A DNA stretch of 64,000 bases from Chalciporus piperatus (taxonomy: Eukaryota > Basidiomycota > Agaricomycetes > Boletales > Boletaceae): the NCBI GenBank assembly GCA_038093975.1, contig JBBPTG010000002.1:930001-994000 (forward strand), written 5' to 3'. Within the stretch, counting starts at the first letter, position 1. The number at the start of each line of letters is the position of its first letter. Shown here piece by piece: positions 31,305-44,925 of the stretch. The translations under genes and the position numbers were made by a program. Under the pieces are notes generated by a model. It saw only the letters and a list, made by a program, of their open reading frames with translations. It made no database searches and had not been told where the DNA came from.

Positions 31305-34300
31305 ATGAACGGAGCACAGCGCTCATTGCCATCCGTCAACTGTCCGTTCTGTGCCAACCACTTGTCCGTCGTAAACGAGCACCCCGATGACCTGGACCCG
31401 TTCGCGTTGGTCAAACTCCTCCCCGCCGGCACCATACCCATCAGAGTCCATGCAGGAGAATTGCCCTGCCCTCTCGCGTCCAACATCTCCGACTGGCACT
31501 CTATCCAATTTAATCGTCTGAAGGAACCCCCTTCTCAAGATATAGCTTTCTTAACTAAACATTTTTTTCTACGAGCGACTTGTAGACCCAGTGCCAACGG
31601 TCGCGTCGTATTCATTCGAGTGTACCTCATCCCTAACGACCTCCCTAATGCTCGTGGTCGACTAGATTGTCTCCCTGACAATCTGCTCAAAAAAGCCAGA
31701 CGGTGCTTGCAGAGTATCATTCCGCTCATCGAGCGAACCCCGGCCCTGTGGGATGCAGACGAGACTCATCTGACCACTTCGCCAACTTTCTTCCTCCCTA
31801 TCCGTACTGTCCGTGTCCTCAAAATTCTCTCATATGACTGCATTAACAGTTGTCAACAGGATAATCGCACTATGGCTGAAATATATAGCGACTTACCCTC
31901 ACCCGTTCTAGCCTCCCAACGCAGTCATAACCAGACGCTCGCGCATCGGATTGCCTCAGGGAGCAAGATATGGGGTCTGCGAAGTAGTTTGTATGGATAT
32001 CAACGACACTCAGTCGCTGTCATGGTCGAGAAGGAAACCAGCACCGCTCCTGTTCCCGATCCGTTGTACATCCCCGTACCATGCATATCTGGTGTCAACT
32101 GTTATGTTCAACCTTCGACCATGACAGTTCTCCGAGAACGTCCTTTGGTTGCACCATCTCGAGCCGGTATGCTTTGCGAAGAGTTAGGTATGCTTGGAAC
32201 CAGTACATCAATGTATCGCTTATCCATATTGTCAGGAACGGGAAAAACCGTCATGATTCTTTCCCTCATCCTAGCTACAGTTGACCAGCTTCCAGACCCA
32301 GAGGAGTCGTTGTATCGCGAGCGACCTGTCATGACCCCACTGGCTTACCGCCACTTCCCATCTCAGAAGCACGCAGATGCAAGGGCTCGATCTGGTTTTA
32401 GTGTCACGCAGCCAGTGCCATCCCTTGTTGAACTTCTTATACACCACATGCGTGTAGCAGAGGTGACTCTGCGGCAAGAATATGCTGATGAACTTGAAGG
32501 CAGCCATCTCTGGTCACTTATCCGGGCAAATGTTCCATTTTATCATCACTTTGATGAAGCTCCAGCTGTTGCACAGCTTCTCAAACGATCGTCCCGCCTG
32601 ACTATGGCGGAATTACCCCCTAGGACTATATACCTCACCTCTGCAACCCTTATTGTTGTCCCCTTGATGCTGCTGGGTCAGTGGAAGAGCGAGATCCAAA
32701 AACATTGCCGCGACCACGTCAGGTATCTCATTGTCCGGTCTTCCACGGAGCTTCCTAATGCCAGAACACTGGCATCTGAGTATGATGTATGTCATAATCT
32801 GAATGGTGAATGCCCAACTGATAACAAACCCCAGCTAATTGTCATGAGCAATACCCGTGTGTACTTGCATTGTATCTGGAACCTCTGCGACTTATGTCTA
32901 CCAGGTTTTGGCATGGAGGCCAAGAAGAACAAAATTCAAAATCTCCATTACATCAAGCCCTGCGCTTGTCCTGGCTTGGCAGGATCCCGTATTCCAGACT
33001 GTCGCTGTCCTGGAGATCCTGAAGTTACCCCTCTCTTGCAGATTCGCTGGAAGAGGCTCGTCATCGACGAGGGACACAACTCTGCCAATACCGCCACGTC
33101 GTTGAATTGTTTGGTTCAACAACTCAGCATTGAGCGCAAGTGGATTGTCACTGGGACACCGACATCCAATATCCTCGGGCTTAGTTTGGGTCGCACGGTT
33201 GACGACTCGTGGCAGGACGAGTCGAGCTTGCACGACAGCTTAACAGAGCTTCTCCCTACTGACAATCTAAATTCCCCGGTGTCGTCGAGTGGCGTGGACG
33301 ACGACACCAACTACATACGCATCTGGGGCAGCTACGACAACGACAACCTCCACAAGTTGGGTAACATGATTGGGGGCTTCCTTGGATTCCCACAATTCCA
33401 AGTCGACCCGAAGGTTTTTACGCTTCATGTCTCAACGCCACTTTGCGACCGACGTGGGCCTCGTCCCGGTGCTATCGACGTTCTCAGTCAGGTGATGCAA
33501 ACAGTCATGGTTCGACATAGGTATGTCGAAGAAAAATCACTCTCCATGTATGTTCATTCCTTGCGACAGGATCGATGATGTCGAGCATGACATCAGCCTG
33601 CCTCATATGAAACAAGAGACCATCTATCTGGATCTGGATGAGTATGGTCTGAAGTCCTACAATGCTCTGCAAGCTGGTATAGTGATCAATGCCATCGATT
33701 CGGAACGCACAGGCCCTGTAAGCATTATTCGATTCTATGTGGCTTTTTACTGACTCCTCTTCTTAGGATTATATCTTTCACCCGAGCGTATGTGCCAAAG
33801 TATTTCCTCTGATGAATCACCATCTGATCAAAAATTCTCTGACGAATTCAGAAAGCCAAGGAATTACAAACAACGCTGAACAATTCATTTCAGTGAGCTA
33901 TTTCCGTGGTGATGCCCTTCCTATCAAGTTCTGAGCGATTGATCCTCTAGATGTCTCTTTTGGTCGTCTTCGGAGTACTTATACAATGTTGAGGAGATAT
34001 GTAAGCACGCGGAAGAATATCTCGCCCGTGCAATTGAGCGGCAAGTACCACCAGAAGACCTGGAGTTGCTCCAGCAGGCTTTAAGACATGCGTATGTCAC
34101 CTATTTCTGTTTCAGTGATGGATAACCACCATCATGAGGTAGAGCGGTGGCCGCCAACGACAATCTTTGGGGAGGTATGCAGGCTTACGTGGAGATTCCC
34201 TTCGAGGTATCCGGACTACGTCAAGATATATTTCAAGCTTGGACGCGAGTTGGGCTCGATTGTAGCAGTCGAAGTGCAGACTTCATGCACGCACCCAGGC

Positions 34301-35600
34301 TGAGCAGCCTGCGCTCGATCATCCGCGAGCGACCCTTGATAACCACTGAACAACTCGTCCACGAAGGGTGCCGTGTTAAAAAGGAAGAGTACGAGAGGGT
34401 GACAGCAAGATCATCCCGATCTCGCAACGCCCAAGCTTTGCACAGCTCAGACCAGGCGAAAGATATGGCCCACGGGGTTCAAGGGGTGATAGAAGTTCTC
34501 CTGAAGAGAGCCGAGGGCTTGGGTGTATCCGACGACTTGGACGAAATGGAGGTTGGGAATGAGACTGTGACAAGCCGAGGTGATAGCACTGCCGCGACCT
34601 TTTCGTCCACAAACTCGGCACTTCTATCACAATCGGTCTTGCAGGAAGCAAAAATTGGGCGTTCGTTGTCAACGAAGATGAATTATATTCTTTCCGAGGT
34701 GTGTGTGTTTGTACCTGCGTTTAGATTCACCATCTGCATGCTCCATAGATTCTGCGATATTCCCCACAGGAGAAGTTCCTTGTTTTTTCGAGCTCCTTGC
34801 TTACCCTTGTACAAATCTATGACGGATTGGCGTTATATGACATCAAGTGTCTCCGCTATACCAACGAAGACGAACACCTCCTAAGGGAGCAATTTGTCAC
34901 CACATTCGAGAGCTCAGATCTCTATAGGGTTTTGTTGATAGATCTCAAACTCGGTGCCCGTGGTTTGTAAGACCTTTTCCTTGTTACTCCTCGTCCAGGT
35001 CTTAATCCTTTGTAGGAACCTGATATCTGCCTCTCGTGTTATTTTCTGCGAGCCTGTCTGGCATCCTGATGTCGAGTCACAGGCCATCAAGGTTCAAATG
35101 TTTCTAATTACTCCGTATTCACAGTTCTCACTTGTCTCACTAGCGAGTACACCGTATAGGACAGACGAGACCTGTCACTGGTTTGTTTTCTCGCTCTTCG
35201 AATTACTCGTTATTCAGTTCCCATATAGTGAAGACACTCGTGATACGCTCGACGGCTGAAGAGGCCATGATCAATCGGAGACAGTACCTTCGAAACAGTG
35301 ACAAGGTACCAGACATGACAACGGAAAGTGGTATGCGACAATATTTAGAGGTATGGCACTTTACTTCCTCCAGCTGCCGAATACTCAGACAATGAATAGC
35401 ATCCCCTTTTTCTGAACACCTCCTCGACTGATCCGTCCAATCTAAGCCTATCCCTCGTAGTTACTCCTGCTGCCCACACGGATAACCCCGTGGCTGGAGG
35501 AAGTTCGAGCGGGGTTGACATTGACTTACCTCTGGAAGCCGTTCATAATTCTGGCGAACATGTGGAGGCCCCGGTGCGCAAAAGAGTCAGGTTTGAGTAA
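31305..35600 (+). CDS. SNF2-family DNA-dependent ATPase
   Basis: Twelve exons close in frame to 1,242 aa: 31305-32187, 32236-33520, 33570-33717, 33767-33787, 33852-33892, 33951-34091, 34143-34698, 34749-34966, 35016-35091, 35144-35180, 35229-35350, 35400-35600. The N-terminal 200 residues open with [10 protein letters not shown]. The ATPase core has [12 protein letters not shown], Walker [20 protein letters not shown], the DEGH box (RLVIDEGHN) and [10 protein letters not shown]. The C-terminal helicase half has [38 protein letters not shown] and [15 protein letters not shown] long spacer separates the halves, as in Rad5/Rad16-type proteins, but no RING finger is seen there. A CxC-rich insert ([16 protein letters not shown]) precedes the DEGH box and may bind zinc. 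Chromatin or DNA-repair work is inferred from the fold only. Confidence 0.9.
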
Positions 35601-35770
35601 TATACAGCGCTCCCTCATTGTATTATATATGTCCATGTACATCCGACGAAGTTCTTACAACATGATTGGTTCTGATACGGTCACATGACTGGCGCGTCGC
35701 TGAGGACGTGGTTGATAATTCACAACTATCTCTTCCTTGGACTCATCGGACACCAAATCCCAGCTCACCG

Positions 35771-38128
35771 ATGCTTGCAATTGTCACACAAGGCGGAACC
35801 AGTCTCATCGACCCATCCAAATTCAAGAATTCATCGAGCCCTGGACCGTTTCCCGTCTCCAGCTCCTTGGAGTGCGCTACAACTGCCTGGTCACCCGACA
35901 ACTCCCAACTATACCTTGCCAGCTCGTCGTCTATCAAGAGATATACACCCTCAGAAGGCCTTCTGGAGGAGATCTACGATGGATTCGATACCATATCTTG
36001 TTTGGCGGTGAAGGACAAGAACAACACGCTCTACTTTGCGGCCGCTAACAAGGTGTGGTCACTAGACTGTATGCATTCTTCCGGGAAGGCACCTTCCCCT
36101 CTAGAACCCCACAAGAGCTCTGTCACGATACTCTCGATATCTAATGATGGTACACTGCTAGCCTCCGTATCAGCGTCTGGAGTGTTTGTGCATAACCCCA
36201 CACTTTCGTCGCATGTTGCGCTGAGGGGGCTCTCGGACGCCAAGGCAGTTGCTTGTTGCTTGTTCCACCAACATTCTCGGACGAAGCTTTTACTGGGTGT
36301 AGGAAGAGATGTCATTGTCTACGACTCGACTCGACCTTCTACGCCAGTCAAGACGGTTCGCATCCCAGGGAGTTCCTCGGGGAATATCGTCGGTTTGGCA
36401 GCCAGCCCGTTCAGCAAAACCCTCATCACTGCTGTGACGTCCAATGGCGACGTAGCGCTGGTGGACCTGGAGAAAGAGAGCGGGTATGTCTTTCTTCGAT
36501 TCTAGTGTGCAACATCGTGAAATTCCCACCCAGGGTGCTGAAGACGGTCAACCTGAAGACTCGTCTCACCACTTGTGCATTCACAGCGGAGGGTGCCGCC
36601 TTATATTTGGGCACTGAGAGTGGCAAACTCATGATCCTTGATCTGAGGTCCCTGGAGAAGGTGCCAAAATCGTTCGTCATTGGGGATGGCAACTTCCCCA
36701 TCACAGAAATCGTTGTCCAGGTGCGTATCTGACATTGCTGAAAACCCCAGTTCGTCATGCATCCCTACCACAGAAGAAGTCCAGTGTCAAGTCATCTTTG
36801 ACAACAACTACCAAATCATCCCCACAGCGATCCACACGCTCTGTATCCACAGCATCGTCAACCACTGGCCCTGGGATCAAGTCCCCAGTGCGAGCGTCGA
36901 AAATTCGTGGGGGAGGTGGGGTTACACCCAAGAAGAAGAGCTTTTCTCCCGTGTCAAGTCCGTTGTCTGAAAGCAAGAACTTGAGGCTGGCAAATGCGCG
37001 TTCTCGTATGCAACGTATCCTCTTTTTCGCGACAGAGTGTTTGACCATGGGTTCACAGCAACATTGTCTCGACGTTTCCAAGCATTGAGGGTCCAAAACA
37101 GCGAGGAAGGGGGGGAAAACCTTGAAACTCGACTTCGACCGACTTCGCCCAGGCCAGTTGACCAAGGAGCTACCGCACAACGCGCAAAACCTAGCTTGTT
37201 CGCTGACAAGAGGGCAATGGAACGCCTTGGTGTTGGCCCCCCTCCTGAATCAATTTCCGGGCATCTGGCCGCAATGCGGATGCGATCAGCGTCCGTGTTG
37301 ACTGGTGATTCCAAAGATGAACGACCATCCAGTGCGCGTCGGGTTACTTCTGAGTCCCGTGCAAGTGCCTCAACCGAACGGCCGCCCCGTAGGACGTTAT
37401 CCTTGAAAAAGCCTGAACCCAAGATGGGTACGAACACGCGACAAGCGCACGAACAACGGTCAACTACGCCAGACGGGCCTGACGAGATTCTCGGCCTTTC
37501 ATCTCCTGAATTACCTCGTGAGCCTGTGACTCCCATCTCGTTGGGAAAGAAAGCGACGAAGGCTCCACCTGCCAGTGCGACCGGTACTGCAGTCGGTGTA
37601 CTTGGGCTCTCGACTCCAGAAGTTGCAAGATGGGCTAAAAGTAACAGTCGGAAGGGGAAAGAAAAGGCAGTCGAGGGGAAGAAAGCCAGATTCGCGCCGC
37701 GTCATGACGACAAGGAGTCTGATCGCGGAAGCGACCACTCTGACAACGAAGGCGTTGCAGAAATCGTGAACGACGACGAACGGGGGACAGATGAAGAAGA
37801 GCTCTCCATACAGCTATCGCCTCGTCGTTCTACCGCTCCCCCACCAGCTTGGCTGCAATCACCACACCGCTCCTCACCTGCGAGTTTAAATATGAATGGA
37901 GCTGCCCAGGACTTCCTCCGGGGCATTGTTCACGACGTCATGTATGACTTCCAGCGCGAAGCAAAGGCGGAGATGATGGGCCTTCATTTGGACCTCGTCC
38001 GTATGGGGCGGGGATGGAGGAGTGAATTGAGGGAGGTCATGGAGGAATGGGGAGGCGAGTTGAAGGAGTTAAGGGAGGAGAACAGGAGGCTGAGAGAGGA
38101 GAATGAGAGACTCAGAAGAGGTTACTGA
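35771..38128 (+). CDS. NEDD1-like WD40 protein (gamma-tubulin recruitment)
   Basis: An N-terminal WD40-like domain is followed by a disordered Ser-rich linker and a C-terminal helix, the layout of NEDD1/GCP-WD, which recruits the gamma-tubulin ring complex. Exons 35771-36483, 36534-36720 and 36774 to about 36985 are clear, then about 37036-38128. Repeats include ATTAWSPDNSQLYLASSSSI, SVTILSISNDGTLLASVS, IVGLAASPFSKTLITAVTSN and LTTCAFTAEGAALYLGTESG. The C-terminus has AAQDFLRGIVHDVMYDFQRE and MGLHLDLVRMGRGWRSELRE, then a Glu/Arg-rich coiled coil to the end. The join near 36990-37035 is unresolved: the only introns I can place there are 30-38 bases or use weak donors. ATG 35771 is the first in-frame Met before the propeller. 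Confidence 0.8.
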
Positions 38129-38299
38129 TGGGGATCCCGCTGTCTGATGCTGTCCTGTTATGTATTGACTTGTTGCTTTCTACGTTATCTGATACAATGT
38201 AGCTTATCACGTGATCGCGTCATGACACGGTTCACACTGATTCACAGCAATCAAGTTAAGGAGCTCGATATCTCTTGCATTCTCAGCTTGCAACTTGCC

Positions 38300-41200
38300 A
38301 TGAATACCGACTTTGACTCTCCATCTGCGTTCTCAATCAATGCACTCGTATTCTCTGGAGGCGACATCCGCAGCGAAGAAGAACTGAGCCTGGACGTATT
38401 GGACACGGTCACGTCTGGTCTATCCAGTGTGCCAGCTAACGAGGCCAGCTCATCGACCGAGGGCCAAAGGGTCAGTATATACGTGTCAATCTTTGAAGGT
38501 ACTCTTCGCTCTTACCTCCATGACTTTGATTGACTCACGTACCCTTCAGACATGGTTGGCACAGTTCTCAAGCATGACCATAAACTACTCAGCATGGACG
38601 AGCTCGCCCTCCTAGCAACCTTTGCCCATCTCTCCTGTACGTTTCACTTCTTATCCAGTTCATTTTCTCATCCTGACTCGCTCAAGACAATGCTCGGTTC
38701 CTGATGGTTAAGCTGCTCCTGAGAAAGCGGGATGCATGGCATCGTCTTGACACTCTGAAGTATGAAGGCGAGCTTGGATCAGTTTCCCAGATTGTAGCCG
38801 CTATCGATGAGCTGTGCCAAACTGGCCCCGATTGCATGGATGACGTCAAAGAGGAGGAACAAGAGGAACAGGAGGTCATCGACCTCACAAGGGATGACAG
38901 TGCCACGAATATCGAAGAAATACAACCTCCGCCGACGACAAAGGATACAGAAAGTTCGAAACCTGCGTCTGAACGGAAACCTGTTACCTTGGCCTGGTGC
39001 GAACAAGAGATGCATCTGAGGGACCTACTCGACTGTTTGAAACTAGAGGAGCTTAAAGCTCTCGCTAAACAGTTTCAACTCAAGTCAAATCAGAAGGTGA
39101 GTTTTTCCGTGTCAGATTATACCCAGACTGGAGTGTCGCTCGCAGAAGGAAGACCTCATCAAAGACCTCCTCCGTTCCTCGTCCTCCCAATTGACGTTGG
39201 CGAGTTTTGCCCGGAGTGCACACAAGTCCAAGGGATGTTCTCACCATGCCAAGGCACCTGGTAGGCTGAAATCCCAGCAAGATAGGCTCAGGGACCTCGC
39301 TCTCGACTCCATAGGTAGGTACACTAACATCGCCGTTTCCCTTACGTCATTCCGCTCTTAGGCAGGTGCATACGAGTCGATGAAGTATTTTTCAGCGTTA
39401 TATATCGAGTAAATCTTGTGTACTTCCGCGTGTAAGTTGTAATGTTTCCAACTCAGGCAACTAGCTGAGCCGTTTGTTCCAGAACTCAGCACACTCCTGG
39501 CATCATCGTCGCGGCTTTGTTATCCCGCTTCAACAAACGGGCTTATGCATCATACGAGTGTGAGCGCACCGAGAACATCTGGCCCGACCGTCAGGCGCTT
39601 CTTCATTTTGAGGAGGCACTCATTCTCGAAGGACAAGTAGACTTGCTGCTTGCTGGGAACGTGCCTCCTTTGGCTGGTAGAGCGACCGGAAGTAAAACAC
39701 CCGCTGCTAGATCTCTGCTGACTCCAATTACCCCTGGGAGTGCCAACAGCAAAAAAGAAGGGGGTGATCCTGAGGATGAGTATCCAGTACCCGATGTCAA
39801 ACCCGATAGCATTCGCGTACGCGGTGCGCGTATGATCAAAGATATATTCGAACAGGTATATCCTCGATGGCTGGATCTCGTCAAGGTCAAAGGTGAAGAA
39901 CAGGGTCGGGCATACGGACTAGAACGATTTCATTGCGGTTTGTTCTGTCGGTGGATTTTTACTACATGTGCTGAGCATCGCACACAGGACACGTTCTCAC
40001 GCGAATTATCGGCAAAGGCTGCAACGCTCTTGCGATCCTTGGGGACCACGAGCGAGAACTAGAAGTTCTGGAAGCCCTTCTAGCACAGAGGAGATGGCGC
40101 AGAGGGCGGCGAGGGATGTGGCATGATCGACGAGCACTTATTCTCTGCACCCATTTCCCCAAAGACGAACAGAACTCAGAGCGGGCCCTGGATATCGTCA
40201 AGGAGGCTCTTGAAGATCCTTACACTCACATCGGTACGATTCTCGCTGTGGATGGGTCATTTGTACTCAAGACATTTAGTCTACCGGCCGAAGCTTCAAC
40301 GGCGCCTCAAGAGGCTGGAAAATAAATTAAAGCTTCGCGCTGCAGATCGACATACATGCGATGGGGCACTTGCGGTCGCGGAGGAAGTAGAGTTTGAAGC
40401 AACACGCTTGAAGCACCGAGCAGCTAGCCTGATGCTCGATCGGACAGGCAGGACGGTCAAGAACGCTACCCCACAAAATGGCAATCAAGACATCAAACGA
40501 TTCTATTCTCCTGCGACCACCTCAGTCAAACCTGAGTCCAGCTCGAGTACTGCCCCTCCTTCTGGTCGCAAATCAACAGTAAGGCAGTTACATTGATATT
40601 AAAAGTGTTGTTAATTCCGCCATAGTCGGATAAGTCGAATGGGAAGAGTGTGTGGTTAGGTCGGGAAGGCGAGGAACTGACCGTTGAAGGTCTCGCTCTT
40701 CAACGGTACGAAGATCAAGGGTTCAAGGGGTTCGCGTCTTTTCCTTGCCAGTTTTGCGTGCGCTTCCTAACTACTCCGCCGCATCCAGTGTACACTGTGA
40801 AACGCGAATCATTTCCACGCTGTTTGGCCTCCTTTTTTGGGATGTGATATTTGCACCAATTCCTGGTGCATTTGAGACGCCCTACCAGACTGCCCCTCTT
40901 GACATTGGCGAAGACTCGTTTTACATCTCGCGCTTGGATCTCATGGAACAGCGACTCGTAGCCATCGAAGCCGGTCAGGCAGTCGAGCTCATACAAGAGG
41001 TCGATGCCAAGCATCGAGCCAACAAGACGTGGTGTGTTGGTATTCAATGGGATTTGTTCACTTATGAAGATCTTGTCGAGATCGTGAAGGTGAAATTTTG
41101 TTTTAAAGTGACTGTCACTGTTCTGGCTCACCAACACACACGGGTCAGTGCATCGGCGGGAAAGCTCTGTCAGTCATCTGCCGCGTTCTCTGCGAAGATT

Positions 41201-41769
41201 ACTCGGCAGGACAGTCCGGCGGGCCGGATCTCTTCCTCTGGAATCCTGACAAGGGTGCTTGCAAGTTCGTCGAAGTCAAGGGCCCTGGAGATACTCTGCA
41301 AGAAAACCAAAAAGTGAGCATTCGACGCACGTCATGGTTTTATTTACATCGTACTGAACGTTCATGTAAGCTCTGGATCGACATTTTGTTGAGAGCGCCG
41401 GTACCTGTGGAAGTCTGTCGCGTAGTGGAGAGCGGGTCCGAGACGGACAAGAAGCCGAAAACTCGTACGCCAAAGACTGCTTGCAAGACGCCAAAGAAGA
41501 GGGCTGCTAGAAGCAAGTCTCAGAAAAAGAAAGCGAGTGAGCAGATAGTGGAGTCAGAAGATGAAGACGATGCCCTGCCCACCATCGCACCCGAAGAGCA
41601 ACGCGATTCAACGGTGCCACGAGTTTCACCTGGAAGAGCCGACCAGCGTCCGGGTGATTCGTCTTCGACTTTACCTGACAATGAGGAAGAGACATCAAGT
41701 CCCTTGAAGCGCAAGCGAAGTTGCGTTGAAGTTGTCCTGCCCTCCCCCTCGAAGAGACCGAGAAACTAG
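38300..41769 (+). CDS. FAN1: Fanconi-associated nuclease 1 (VRR-NUC)
   Basis: Structure-specific nuclease for interstrand cross-link repair. Twelve exons (38300-38498, 38550-38636, 38687-39096, 39146-39314, 39362-39431, 39483-39937, 39988-40233, 40280-40578, 40626-40729, 40789-41089, 41149-41313, 41371-41769) close in frame to 967 aa. The N-terminal part has FLMVKLLLRKRDAWHRLD; a SAP-like segment is DLLDCLKLEELKALAKQFQ. The TPR-like middle has HERELEVLEALLAQRRWRRG and RGMWHDRRALIL. The nuclease part has FHCETRIISTLFGLLFWDVI-like sequence (VHCETR...), GAFETPYQTAPLDIG, then the VRR-NUC core GGPDLFLWNPDK and FVEVKGPGDTLQENQK with PD and ExK catalytic residues intact. No UBZ finger is seen, as usual in fungi. 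The last 130 residues are a Lys/Thr/Pro-rich tail with likely nuclear signals. Confidence 0.95.
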
Positions 41770-42131
41770 GATCCCGTGTCTGTTCTGTATTCCCCCATGG
41801 TTATCGCCTTCCTCCTAGATACCAGGTCTTTTGGTGAGATAGCTTTTCTTCCTTCTTGTTCTGTGAAGCTGCCCGCCTTAGCTATACAATCAATCTAGTC
41901 AAGGTAGCTCTGAAGTATTTATTTCCCGTACGTCTTGAACTAGTTTAAGGATATCAGCTCAATTATATTCTACTTACATGTATGATTCACATCATTTCTC
42001 AAACACGTCTTCAAGCAAATAGATGTTGAAAGAGTAGGTTTGTATTCCAGCATTCCAATGAGACTACATAAGGAAAACAAAGGAAATGGCTACTCCGTTT
42101 TTGACCCTTCCCGCCTCGGACAGACGACAAA
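41770..42131. other. Convergent 3' region
   Basis: 362 bp between the stop codons of FAN1 (+) and SDH1 (-). AT-rich, with no gene or repeat seen. Confidence 0.45.
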
Positions 42132-44728
<2,597 letters not shown>

Positions 44729-44925
44729 GGTTTGTAGGGAGAAAGAGTAGTCGGGAAATAGAGAGTCTTGGACCGCTCAATCACGGCGCGCGTGAAAGTT
44801 TCCGCATATGATTTCCCATGCAGGCCGACTGAAAATTGCTCCCATCACAAAGCCGAACGATCAAACTTAAGACTAAGTATCACTACTGTATCCAAGTACA
44901 ATGTCAAAGTGAATAATGCTACTGT

